Source of the DNA: Phosphoribacter sp037045045 | Lineage (GTDB): Bacteria > Actinomycetota > Actinomycetes > Actinomycetales > Dermatophilaceae | DNA length: 64,000 bases | Reading direction: 5' to 3' | Assembly (NCBI GenBank): GCA_037045045.1 | Contig: JBAOHL010000007.1 | Coordinates: 344,286 to 408,285 of the forward strand | In this document: piece by piece, positions 17,681 through 26,343 of the stretch | Numbering within the stretch: position 1 is the first letter of the stretch | How the letters are laid out: each line of letters opens with the position of its first letter | The notes under the pieces: model-generated | Database searches by the model: none | What the model saw: only the letters and a program-made list of their open reading frames with translations | What the model was told of the DNA's origin: nothing | Position numbers and translations under genes: made by a program

Positions 17681-20600
17681 TGCGCCGAGCCCGCCCGTTG
17701 CCCCCCGACGCCCTCGCGGACCCCGACGCCCTCGCGGACCCCGACGCCCTCGCTTCCTCGGCCCCGAAGTACGGCGCTGTCGACCTGGCCCGGGCGGTGG
17801 GGCTGCCCCATGACCCCACGCCGGAACAGTGCGCGGTCATCGAAGCCCCGCCCCGGCCGTTGCTCGTCGTCGCCGGGGCCGGCAGCGGCAAGACCGAGAC
17901 GATGGCGGCCCGGGTCGTCTGGCTGGTCGCCAACGGGTACGTCCAGCCCGACCAGGTCCTCGGTCTCACCTTCACCCGCAAGGCCGCCGCCGAACTGGCC
18001 GAACGGGTCGCTTCTCGGCTGCGCCGCCTCCGTCAAGCCGGGCTGTGGACCCCTGGCCGCGACGATGCCGGCGCCGAGGTGCTCGGTGGGACCCCGACCG
18101 TGTCGACCTACCACGCCTATGCCGGCCGGCTGGTCGGCGAACACGGACTACGCCTCGGTTTCGAGCCGGCGTCGCGGGTCCTGTCGGAGGCAGCGGCCTG
18201 GCAGTATGCCGCGTCCGCCGTCGCCCGCTACGACGGTCCGATGGACGAGGTCGGCTACACCGAGGCCAGTGTCGTGGCCGCCGTCGTCGACCTCGCCGGC
18301 GAGATGGCCGAGCACCTCGTCGACACGACCGAGGTCGGTGCCGAGCTCGACCGGGTCATCGCCACCTTCGAGGCCCTGGACTCGGCAGGACCACCCCCAG
18401 GGACGCGTCGCTCCTCGGGCCTGGGCACCGACGCGGTCAAGATCCTGCGCCGGCTTCGGGCCCGGCGGGGGATCCTGCCCATCGTCGAGTCGTATGCCCG
18501 GCTGAAACGGGACCGAGAGGCGGTCGACTTCGCCGACCAGGTCGCACTGGCCGCCCACCTGGCTCGCACCTTCCCCGACATCGGCGGCACGGAGCGGGCC
18601 AGGTTCGCCGCCGTGTTGCTCGACGAAGTGCAGGACACGTCGGCCGCCCAACTCGCCCTGCTCGCCGCATTGTTCGTCGCGCCGGGCCGGCCTGTGCCGA
18701 TCACTGCCGTCGGGGATCCCCACCAGTCGATCTACGGCTGGCGCGGCGCCAGCGCGACGACCCTCGCCGGATTCGCCGCCCAGTTCCACGACGGACGGCC
18801 GGCCGACCTCGCGGCGCTGGCGACGAGTTGGCGCAACGACACGCGGATCCTGCAGGTCGCCAACGCCATCGCCGGTCCGTTACGCGAGCGCTCCCCGGTG
18901 CTGGCCCGAGCGCTGCGCCCCCGTCCCGATGCGCCCCCCGGGCAGGTGCTGGCGGCGCGGGTCGCCACCCACGTCGAGGAGGCGGCATACCTCGTCGACT
19001 GGCTCGTCGCAGCCCGGGCCCGGGCCGGGACGACGGCGGCCGTGCTGTGTCGCAAACGGGCGCAGTTCGGGCCGATCGTCGAGGCCCTCGAACGGGCCGG
19101 GTTGCCGCACGAGGTCGTCGGGCTCGGCGGGCTGCTGCTGACGCCCGAGGTCGCCGACATCCTCGCGCTGCTGCGGGTGGTCGCCGACCCCAGCCGCGGG
19201 GACGCCCTGATGAGGCTCCTGACCGGGGCGATGTGCCGCCTCGGCGCGGCCGACCTCGACGGTCTGCACGCCTGGGCACGCCACCGCCAACGAGTCGTCC
19301 GGGCCCAGGACGGTGGACAGTTGGGGATTCTCGTGCCCGGTGACCCCGTAGCGGACTCCGCGGGCAGGCCAGCGGGGCGACGGGCCGGCGATCTGGCCCC
19401 GGAGGCCGCCGACCGACCCAGTCTCGTCGAGGCGCTGCTCGACCTGCCGCCGGTGGACTGGACGGGCCGCGCCGGGCAGCGCGTGGGGGCTGCGGCTCGC
19501 GCCCGGCTGGTCTGGCTGGGCCAGGCGCTGCGACGGGTCCAGGCCCTCAGCGCCCTGCCGCTGGCCGATCTCGTCGGCGAAGCGGAGCGAGCGCTCGGCC
19601 TCGACGTCGAGGTGTTGGCCAGGCCCGAGTACTCGCCGCAGGCGGCCCGCGCCCACCTCGACGCGTTCGCCGATGTCGCCGCGTCGTTCAGCGCCTCCGC
19701 CGACCGGCCCACCCTCGCCGGGTTCCTCGCCTGGGCCGACGCCGCCTTCGCCGAGGAACGCGGCCTGGACACCCCGGCCGTCGAACCCTCGCCCGACGCG
19801 GTCCAGGTCCTGACCATCCATGCCGCCAAGGGCCTGGAGTGGGATTGCGTGGTCGTTCCGGGACTGGTCGAGGGGACCTTTCCGGCGCGCACCTCCGCGG
19901 TGCATCCACGGTTCGAGGAACCCGGCGGCTGGACGATCCCGCCGCCGGTCGATTCGGGGTGGCTGGCCGGCCTGGCCGGTGTGCCGTATGCCGTACGGGC
20001 CGACGCCGAGGGACTTCCGGTCCTGCGCTACGCCGACGCCCGGGACGGCGATCACCTCGAGCGGCGAGTCCGGCGATTCCGTGAGGAGGGCGGCCGGCAC
20101 GAACTGGCCGAAGAGCGGCGGCTGGCCTACGTCGCCGTGACCCGGGCGCGCCACCGGCTGCTGCTCACCGCCAGCGTGTGGTCGGCTCAGGAGAAGCATC
20201 GGGTGACCTCGCGCTTTCTCGAGGAGATCGTCGATGCCGCACCGATCCTCGGGGTCGACGTCCCGCGCTGGGACCTGCTGCCCGACCCACTCGTGCCGAC
20301 GAGCAACCCGGTCGCCGACTCGGTGGTGTCCATCCCGTGGCCCGGCGAGCTCATGGCCTCACGACGGGTCTCGCTCGCCGACGCGGCCGAGCTCGTCGCG
20401 CAGGCTCGCGCTCGACTGCGGCAGGCCCCCGGCGGGGCGGCCGAGGCCGCCGTGAGCGATTCCCTGGACGGGGCCGTTCAGGTGCTGCTCGCCGAACGGG
20501 CCGCCGGACGGTCTCATGACTCGCGCGTCGTGCCCCTCCCCGGGCATCTATCGGCCTCGGCGCTCGTCGCGCTCGCGGAGGATCCCGCGGCATTCGCCCT

Positions 20601-21177
20601 CGGCGTGCGCCGGCCCATGCCCAGCCCGCCGGCACTGGCGGCGCGCGTGGGCACCGCCTTCCATGCCTGGATCGAACGCCACTACGGGCGAGCCGCTCTG
20701 CTCGACGTCGACGACGTGCCCGGCGCAGTGGACGAGGACGCCGAGCCGGCCGGCGATCTGTCGACGATGCGCGAGCTCTTCCTCGCCAGCGAATGGGCCG
20801 AACGAGAACCGGTGGCCATCGAGGTTCCCGTCGAGACGGTCGTCCACGGCCTTGCCGTACGCGGTCGGATCGATGCCGTCTTCCCCCGCCCGGACGGTGG
20901 TTATACGGTCGTCGACTGGAAGACGGGAGCCGAACCAGCGGGGGAGCTGGCCCGGGTCCGAGCGATCCAACTCGGCGCTTACGCCCTGGCCTACGCCCGG
21001 CTGCGCGGGCTGTCCGGCGAGTCGGTCGACGCGGCGTTCTACTACGCCCGCTCAGGTCGCAGCGTACGTCCGCCCCTGCCCGAGGAGGGCGACCTCGCGG
21101 CACTCATCGACGCCCTCGCGCCGATGCCATCAGCGGTCAGCTCGGGGCCGACGCCGAAGCAGCCGGCCGCCGGATAG
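17680..21177 (+). CDS. adnB: AdnB-type helicase-nuclease subunit
   Basis: 1165 aa, coupled to adnA by TGATG. Intact UvrD motor: VVAGAGSGKTETMAARV, LTFTRKAAAEL, LLDEVQDTS, GDPHQSIYGWRGA, IHAAKGLEWDCVVVPGL, and VAVTRARHRLLLT. The C-terminal nuclease domain has GRIDAVFPRPDGGYTVVDWKTG near 1070-1090 and lacks Fe-S cysteines. The N terminus carries an unusual DALADP repeat (three 18-bp units, 17707-17757). It converges on the phosphotransferase-like gene with only 3 bp between stops. Confidence 0.94.
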   Translation: MRRARPLPPDALADPDALADPDALASSAPKYGAVDLARAVGLPHDPTPEQCAVIEAPPRPLLVVAGAGSGKTETMAARVVWLVANGYVQPDQVLGLTFTRKAAAELAERVASRLRRLRQAGLWTPGRDDAGAEVLGGTPTVSTYHAYAGRLVGEHGLRLGFEPASRVLSEAAAWQYAASAVARYDGPMDEVGYTEASVVAAVVDLAGEMAEHLVDTTEVGAELDRVIATFEALDSAGPPPGTRRSSGLGTDAVKILRRLRARRGILPIVESYARLKRDREAVDFADQVALAAHLARTFPDIGGTERARFAAVLLDEVQDTSAAQLALLAALFVAPGRPVPITAVGDPHQSIYGWRGASATTLAGFAAQFHDGRPADLAALATSWRNDTRILQVANAIAGPLRERSPVLARALRPRPDAPPGQVLAARVATHVEEAAYLVDWLVAARARAGTTAAVLCRKRAQFGPIVEALERAGLPHEVVGLGGLLLTPEVADILALLRVVADPSRGDALMRLLTGAMCRLGAADLDGLHAWARHRQRVVRAQDGGQLGILVPGDPVADSAGRPAGRRAGDLAPEAADRPSLVEALLDLPPVDWTGRAGQRVGAAARARLVWLGQALRRVQALSALPLADLVGEAERALGLDVEVLARPEYSPQAARAHLDAFADVAASFSASADRPTLAGFLAWADAAFAEERGLDTPAVEPSPDAVQVLTIHAAKGLEWDCVVVPGLVEGTFPARTSAVHPRFEEPGGWTIPPPVDSGWLAGLAGVPYAVRADAEGLPVLRYADARDGDHLERRVRRFREEGGRHELAEERRLAYVAVTRARHRLLLTASVWSAQEKHRVTSRFLEEIVDAAPILGVDVPRWDLLPDPLVPTSNPVADSVVSIPWPGELMASRRVSLADAAELVAQARARLRQAPGGAAEAAVSDSLDGAVQVLLAERAAGRSHDSRVVPLPGHLSASALVALAEDPAAFALGVRRPMPSPPALAARVGTAFHAWIERHYGRAALLDVDDVPGAVDEDAEPAGDLSTMRELFLASEWAEREPVAIEVPVETVVHGLAVRGRIDAVFPRPDGGYTVVDWKTGAEPAGELARVRAIQLGAYALAYARLRGLSGESVDAAFYYARSGRSVRPPLPEEGDLAALIDALAPMPSAVSSGPTPKQPAAG
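17707..17757 (+). repeat. 18-bp in-frame tandem repeat at the adnB 5' end
   Basis: GACGCCCTCGCGGACCCC is repeated exactly at 17707 and 17725 and partially at 17743, encoding DALADP copies. Being in frame it can change copy number without disrupting the protein. Confidence 0.9.
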
Positions 21178-21180
21178 TGC

Positions 21181-22362
21181 TCAACCCGCCTGGTCCGGCC
21201 CGGTGTCGGACTGGGACTTGGGCGGCGCGGTTGTCGTTGCGGGCTTCGACTCGTCATCGCCCGAGGCGAGCAACTCGCCGCGGGCCTTGGCCAACTGGTG
21301 CTCGGGGATCTCCTGGGTCGGCTCGTACTCGTCGTCGTCGCCGGGGTCACCGGTGTCGGGTCTGGGTTCGAGCTCGCGAGGGAGGACGATGACGTTCGGC
21401 GCGGGTGCGGCCGCCGGCTCCGGAGGGGCGAGATCCTCGGACCCCCGAGTCGCCTCGTCGAGGTCGCGCAGTCGCACCGCCTGTTCGAGGGCGCCAGCCG
21501 ATGCCCCCGCGGTGACCGCGGCCAACAGTCCGCGCAGGACCCGCAACTCGCCGAGCAACACCGCCCGGCGCCGCAGGTGAGCATCGGGGCGCTCAATGCG
21601 GGAATTGGCGTAGGCCTCGAGGATTGTCTCGATGAGGCGTTCGTCGGCGACCGCGGCGAACGCCGCGATATCGGTGGCCGGGTCCGCGACGGCCGCCTCC
21701 TCCCACCCCAGCAGCGCCTTGACATGACCGGCGGACGCGTTTTGGTCGCCGTCGAAGGCCGCAAGGATCGCCCTCCCGTCCAGAGCGCCGTGGGTCGGAG
21801 TGGGGGCGAAGCGCCACAGGGTGACGTCCTCCAGGGCCGACTCCCACCGGGTCAATAGGGCGGCCGGGACGTGCCCGGTGCCGGCCCCTCGGTCGAGATC
21901 GGCCAGGTGCCGGGCTCGACATTGCTCGGCGTCGTATGCCGGGACACCGCTTTGCTCGTAGACCCCGCGGTCGACGTTGTGCAGCGCGGCGATAGCCCGC
22001 CCGATCTCGGCGGCGAGGCCAGGGCCGGCGGGGACGTGGTCGAGGTCGAGAGCATGCCCGACGAGATGGGGGTAGACCATCGCCCGCCCCTGGGGCACGG
22101 CGACGAACCCCTTCGGTGCGGGCACCTGGAAGGGCAGCCGACGGGCCAACAGATGCAGCAGGGCCACGGTCGCGTCCTGTTGGGCCCCGGCCGCGGGCGT
22201 CGTCGGCACGCGTACCGTCCAGCGACGCTGCTGGCGGTCGGTGACGAAGGCGACCTCGAAGCGAGCGCCCGGCGAGAGCTGGACCGCCTGAACGGACGCC
22301 GGGTCCAGGCCGGGCACTGCCGAACTGGCCAGGGCCGCGAGGTATGCCGGCGTGCGGCTCAC
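21181..22362 (-). CDS. Aminoglycoside/choline phosphotransferase-like protein, degenerate active site
   Basis: 393 aa, GTG start with GGAG 6 nt upstream. The fold is visible: an N-lobe with the WTVRVPTT lysine-strand equivalent, VYPHLVGHALD hinge, ALHNVD, and the catalytic-loop position THGALDGRAIL. There the usual HGD is HGA, and the metal-binding DFG-like segment reads LGWEEAAVADPATD. The last ~110 residues are acidic, Pro-rich and disordered. It may be a pseudokinase; substrate unknown. Convergent with adnB and divergent from nudC. Confidence 0.72.
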   Translation of the reverse strand: MSRTPAYLAALASSAVPGLDPASVQAVQLSPGARFEVAFVTDRQQRRWTVRVPTTPAAGAQQDATVALLHLLARRLPFQVPAPKGFVAVPQGRAMVYPHLVGHALDLDHVPAGPGLAAEIGRAIAALHNVDRGVYEQSGVPAYDAEQCRARHLADLDRGAGTGHVPAALLTRWESALEDVTLWRFAPTPTHGALDGRAILAAFDGDQNASAGHVKALLGWEEAAVADPATDIAAFAAVADERLIETILEAYANSRIERPDAHLRRRAVLLGELRVLRGLLAAVTAGASAGALEQAVRLRDLDEATRGSEDLAPPEPAAAPAPNVIVLPRELEPRPDTGDPGDDDEYEPTQEIPEHQLAKARGELLASGDDESKPATTTAPPKSQSDTGPDQAG

Positions 22363-22578
22363 GATGTCTCCTTCGGTCGGTGCCTGGGTCCGGACGGGTC
22401 GCGCGGGGGCGACGTGGGCACGTCGGGTGTCCTCAGGGCTGGCGCAAGACCCATGTCGTCGCCGTCACGGAGGTCCCTCGGAAACGTCCCGGGCGGCCGG
22501 GCCGAGGAAGCCGAGCAGGACGGGTGGGGAAGTCATGCTCACACCGTAGGCCGTCGACGCAGTCCTAGGGTGGAGGCC

Positions 22579-23526
22579 GTGACGACCGACGCGCACCCGC
22601 TGCCGGGGCTGGCTTTGGCGCGCGGGAACCTTGATCGGTCCGCCCATGAGCGAGCGGCCCCTGACCTGGTGGCTCGGGCGCTCGGCGACCCGTCGACGGT
22701 GGTCGCCGCCCTGCGGCGGGACACGATGGAGGTTGCCGGCGGCGCGCTCGTGCTGCGCGGTCCCGAGCCAGCCGACGAACAACGGCTGGTGGTGTTCCTG
22801 GGCAGGGCCGCAGCGCGCGCCGCGGAACCGGACCGGACGGCATACCTCGGGGTCATCGAGCCACAGGAGCCCGACCCTGGATGGCAGACCTTGCGCCAAG
22901 CGGGCCCATTGCTGTCCGACCTGGACGCCGCGGTGTTCGCGACGACGCTGGCCCTGGCGAACTGGCATCGGAGCCACGGTTACTGCGCGCGGTGCGGCGC
23001 GGCGAGCGAGCCTGCTCTGGGCGGTTGGGTGCGGCGCTGCCCGTCGTGCGCGGCCGAGCACTTCCCGCGCACCGATTCGGCGGTCATCGTCTCGGTGATC
23101 GACGACGCTGAGCGGCTGCTGCTCGGGCGGGGCCTGACCTGGCCGCCGGACCAGTACTCCGTGCTGGCCGGGTTCGTCGAGCCGGGGGAGTCCCTCGAGG
23201 CGGCCGTCGCGCGAGAGGTGGCCGAGGAAAGCGGCGTGCACGTCACGGACGTGCGGTACCTCGGCAGCCAGCCGTGGCCGTTCCCGTCCTCGATCATGGT
23301 CGGCGTCACGGCTCGAGCGGTGACGACCTCCCTCCGAGCCGATCCCGACGAGCTCGCCGACGTGCGGTGGGTGACCCGCGAGGAGTACTCGCACCTGTTG
23401 CGGGCGCGCGCGATCCGGGTCCCTGGGGGCATCTCGATCGCCAAGCGGCTCATCGAGCGCTGGCTCGGGACGACGGTGGAACAGGCAGCCGGCGGCGAAG
23501 TCATCGAGGGATTCCGGCCCTCGTGA
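22579..23526 (+). CDS. nudC: NADH pyrophosphatase / NAD-RNA decapping Nudix hydrolase
   Basis: 315 aa. Zinc ribbon CARCG ... CPSC in the middle, then the Nudix box GFVEPGESLEAAVAREVAEESG and the NADH-specific tail SQPWPFPSS. Hydrolyses NAD(H) and removes NAD caps from RNA. GTG 22579 was preferred because TAGGGT (22566-22571) ends 7 nt before it, as for a leaderless mRNA; an in-frame GTG at 22570 is possible. The position after adnAB matches mycobacteria. Confidence 0.93.
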   Translation: MTTDAHPLPGLALARGNLDRSAHERAAPDLVARALGDPSTVVAALRRDTMEVAGGALVLRGPEPADEQRLVVFLGRAAARAAEPDRTAYLGVIEPQEPDPGWQTLRQAGPLLSDLDAAVFATTLALANWHRSHGYCARCGAASEPALGGWVRRCPSCAAEHFPRTDSAVIVSVIDDAERLLLGRGLTWPPDQYSVLAGFVEPGESLEAAVAREVAEESGVHVTDVRYLGSQPWPFPSSIMVGVTARAVTTSLRADPDELADVRWVTREEYSHLLRARAIRVPGGISIAKRLIERWLGTTVEQAAGGEVIEGFRPS

Positions 23527-23594
23527 ACCTGGAGGCTGCCCGGCGCGTCATGGGGCGGCCTCGATTCCCGGCCCGGGCGGGAGGAGCGGTCTTC

Positions 23595-24690
23595 TCGCGC
23601 GCGGGTTCTCTGCTGGGCAAGTGGGCCCCGTCTTGCGCGCGGGTTCTCTGCTCGGCGAGCGGGCCCTTTCTCGCGCGCGGGTTCTCTGCTGGGCGAGTGG
23701 GCCCCCCGTCTCGCGAGTGGAGCCGATGTGCTGCTTGGGGATCCGTGAAGCGACCTGTTGGCTCCACTCACGTCGATATGCCGGGTGGGCGCCGTCGCGA
23801 GCGGGGCCGGTGTGGGCCCCCGAGAAGGGTCCGGGTAAGGGCGTGCGCGGGTTCTCTGCTCGGCGAGTGGGCCCCGTCTTGCGCGCGGGTTCTCTGCTGG
23901 GCGAGTGGGCCCCCCGTCTCGCGAGTGGAGCCGTTGTGCTGCTTGGGGATCCGTGAAGCGACCTGTTGGCTCCACTCACGTCGGTATGCCGGGTGGGCGC
24001 CGTCGCGAGCGGGGCCGGTGTGTGGGCCCCCGAGAAGGGTCCGGGTAAGGGCGTGCGCGGGTTCTCTGCTGGGCGAGTGGGCCCCCCGTCTCGCGAGTGG
24101 AGCCGTTGTGCTGCTTGGGGATCCGTGAAGCGACCTGTTGGCTCCACTCACGTCGGTATGCCGGGTGGGCGCCGTCGCGAGCGGGGCCGGTGTGTGGGCC
24201 CCCGAGAAGGGTCCGGGTAAGGGCGTGCGCGGGTTCTCTGCTCGGCGAGTGGGCCCCGTCTTGCGCGCGGGTTCTCTGCTGGGCGAGTGGGCCGCCCGTC
24301 TCGCGAGTGGAGCCGTTGTGCTGCTTGGGGATCCGTGAAGCGACCTGTTGGCTCCACTCACGTCGGTATGCCGGGTGGGCGCGGTCGCGAGCGGGGCCGG
24401 TGTGTGGGCCCCCGAGAAGGGTCCGGGTAAGGGCGTGCGCGGGTTCTCTGCTCGGCGAGTGGGCCCCGTCTTGCGCGCGGGTTCTCTGCTCGGCGAGTGG
24501 GCCCCGTCTTGCGCGCGGGTTCTCTGCTCGGCGAGTGGGCCCCTTTTCTCGCCAGTGGAGCCGATCTGCTGCTTGGGGATCCGTGAAGCGACCTGTTGGC
24601 TCCACTCACGTCGGTATGCCGGGTGGGCGCGGTCGCGAGCGGGGCCGGTGTGGGCCCCCGAGAAGGGTCCGGGTAAGGGCGTGCGCGGTA
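23595..24690. repeat. Nested tandem repeat array with hairpin units (about 1.1 kb)
   Basis: Five copies of a ~172-bp unit, recognisable by GTGAAGCGACCTGTTGGCTC starting near 23745, 23953, 24125, 24335 and 24583. Spacings are 208, 172, 210 and 248 bp, differing by multiples of about 38 bp because an inner 38-bp element (GCGCGGGTTCTCTGCTSGGC then GAGTGGGCCCC, about 11 copies) is present once to three times per unit. Each unit holds the inverted repeat GAGTGGAGCC / GGCTCCACTC with a 35-nt loop (first pair 23715-23724 and 23760-23769) and most hold one GTATGCC. It fills the gap between nudC and the mycoredoxin gene. Confidence 0.92.
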
Positions 24691-24788
24691 GGGTGAGGCG
24701 GCCGAGATCAGCTCGTTTGCTCACCAGACGTGGCGCTCCGGGTTCACCCGATGATGCCCTTCCGGTTTACCGGATGTGGCTCTCGGTC
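24691..24788. other. Spacer after the repeat array with a short palindrome
   Basis: Contains TCCGG-TTTA-CCGGA at 24761-24774, a compact inverted repeat just beyond the mycoredoxin stop, possibly a weak terminator. Two imperfect copies of a segment ending TCACCCGA flank it. Confidence 0.4.
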
Positions 24789-25046
24789 TCACCCGACGCG
24801 GCTCTGAACCTCGCGGAGGCTGGGGTTCGTCGCCGCCGACCCGTCCGGGAAGAGCACGGTGGGCACAGTTTGATTGCCGCTGTTGACGTCCATGACGAAT
24901 TCGGCCGCGTCCGGGTGCGCCTCGATGTCGACCTCGGCATACGGGATCCCGGCCCGGTCGAGTTGACTCTTCAACCGTCGGCAGTAGCCACACCACGTCG
25001 TCGTGAACATCGTCACGGTGCCGGCATCGGGGGGCGAGATGCTCAT
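24789..25046 (-). CDS. mrx1: Mycoredoxin-1-like glutaredoxin
   Basis: 85 aa from ATG 25046, preceded by GAGGAG. Glutaredoxin fold with active site TTTWCGYC (Cys19, Cys22), TVPTVLF cis-proline strand, and the GSAATNPS helix start. The CGYC motif is that of mycoredoxin-1, which reduces mycothiol mixed disulfides; mycothiol is made by actinobacteria. It neighbours uvrD2 as in mycobacteria, with PPK2 inserted between. Confidence 0.92.
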   Translation of the reverse strand: MSISPPDAGTVTMFTTTWCGYCRRLKSQLDRAGIPYAEVDIEAHPDAAEFVMDVNSGNQTVPTVLFPDGSAATNPSLREVQSRVG

Positions 25047-25173
25047 CGATCTCCTCGGCTCTTGCTCGGTCTGATCGTTGCGGACAACACCGCCAGGCCC
25101 GCAGTTTCTTCCCGGCACCTGGGACGACAGGCGTCCGGTGACGAGGTCCCTGCCCCAGTGCCACAATGCCGGC

Positions 25174-26343
25174 ATGCCCAAACTGACGGCCAACGGGACG
25201 CCCAAACTCGACACGATGACCTACGAGAAGGAACTCGCCCGGCTGCAGGCCGAACTGGTGACGATGCAGCAATGGGTCATCGAGACCGGGGCCCGCGTCG
25301 TCGTGCTCTTCGAGGGCCGCGATGCCGCGGGGAAGGGTTCGGCGATCAAGCGGATGACCGAGTACCTCAACCCTCGGCACGCCCGGATCGCCGCGCTCCC
25401 GGCGCCGACCGAACGCCAGAAGACCCAGTGGTACTTCCAGCGCTACGTCGAACACCTGCCGGCTGCCGGCGAGATCGTCCTGTTCGACCGGTCGTGGTAC
25501 AACCGGGCCGGCGTCGAGCACGTCATGGGTTTCTGCACCGATGTCGAGTACGCGCGGTTCCTGCGCCAGTGCCCGTCCTTCGAACGGATGATCCTCGACG
25601 ACGGGATCATCCTGCGCAAGTACTGGTTCTCGGTGAGCGACGTCGAACAGGAGGCGAGGTTCCGGTCGCGCGCCAACGACCCGATGCGCCGGTGGAAGCT
25701 CTCGCCGATGGACGTCCAATCCATCACCAGGTGGGAGGACTACAGCCGGGCCAAGGACACCATGATGCAGTTCACGGACCTGGCCGACTCGCCTTGGTAC
25801 ACAGTCGAATCCGAGGACAAGAAGAGCTCCCGGATCAACGTCATCGCCCACCTGCTCTCGACGATCCCCTACGAGCACCGCGAGCCCACCCCGGTGCCCA
25901 TCCCGAGCCGCCCCGACGCGGTCAGCTACACCCGTCCACCTCGGGAGAGCAACCGCTACGTCCCGGACCACGCCGGGACCCTGCCCGTGCCGGCAAAGAA
26001 GAAGAAGAACAGCAAGCACCACCATCACCATGCGCCCGCGCCGGCGCAGGAAGCAGCCACCGACGAGTCGGCCGACACGCCGACCGGGCAAGGCGAGGGT
26101 GACGGGGGGCGCAGGCCGCCCTACCGCAACCGCCGCCGGAAGCCGAGGCGGCGCACGTCCTGGGCGTCGAAGGCTCCACGCAGGCCTGAATCCCGGTGCC
26201 GCCGGTGCCGCCGGCGCCTCACCCGTGGCACGCCGAGGGCGTCGAGGGCTCAGGTCAGCCTGACACCGGGCCGCCGGCAGGAGGGGAGTCGGTCGACGCT
26301 CGGCTCGCTGACGGTGGGCACTCGTAGGATCGTCCGGTCATGA
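25174..26343 (+). CDS. ppk2: Polyphosphate kinase 2, with an apparent C-terminal frameshift
   Basis: PPK2 makes nucleoside triphosphates from polyphosphate or the reverse. Walker A GRDAAGKGSA (48-57), lid region DRSWYNR (105-111) and the PMRRWKLSPMD segment are intact. After about residue 270 comes a low-complexity tail with KKKKNSKHHHHH. At the six-G run 26104-26109 the frame appears to shift: the read frame becomes an Arg-rich tail to 26343, while the +1 frame gives an Ala/Glu/Pro sequence ending at TGA 26187-26189. As read the protein is 389 aa; the original was probably about 338. ATG 25174 follows CACAAT by 6 nt. Confidence 0.88.
   Translation: MPKLTANGTPKLDTMTYEKELARLQAELVTMQQWVIETGARVVVLFEGRDAAGKGSAIKRMTEYLNPRHARIAALPAPTERQKTQWYFQRYVEHLPAAGEIVLFDRSWYNRAGVEHVMGFCTDVEYARFLRQCPSFERMILDDGIILRKYWFSVSDVEQEARFRSRANDPMRRWKLSPMDVQSITRWEDYSRAKDTMMQFTDLADSPWYTVESEDKKSSRINVIAHLLSTIPYEHREPTPVPIPSRPDAVSYTRPPRESNRYVPDHAGTLPVPAKKKKNSKHHHHHAPAPAQEAATDESADTPTGQGEGDGGRRPPYRNRRRKPRRRTSWASKAPRRPESRCRRCRRRLTRGTPRASRAQVSLTPGRRQEGSRSTLGSLTVGTRRIVRS

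Noticed and set aside
23595..24690. CRISPR-like array
   Set aside because: The sequence between inner repeats is itself repeated, there are no unique spacers of constant length, and no cas genes are nearby.
23548..24724. Long open frames of 200-318 codons on both strands through the repeat array
   Set aside because: They translate the same repeat units in several frames at once, have no ribosome site and no domain, and stay open only because the G+C-rich units lack stops.
25990..26040. Hexahistidine-like run in PPK2 as evidence of an engineered construct
   Set aside because: The run is five His within a natural Lys/His-rich tail of an otherwise native chromosomal gene with no vector sequence nearby.
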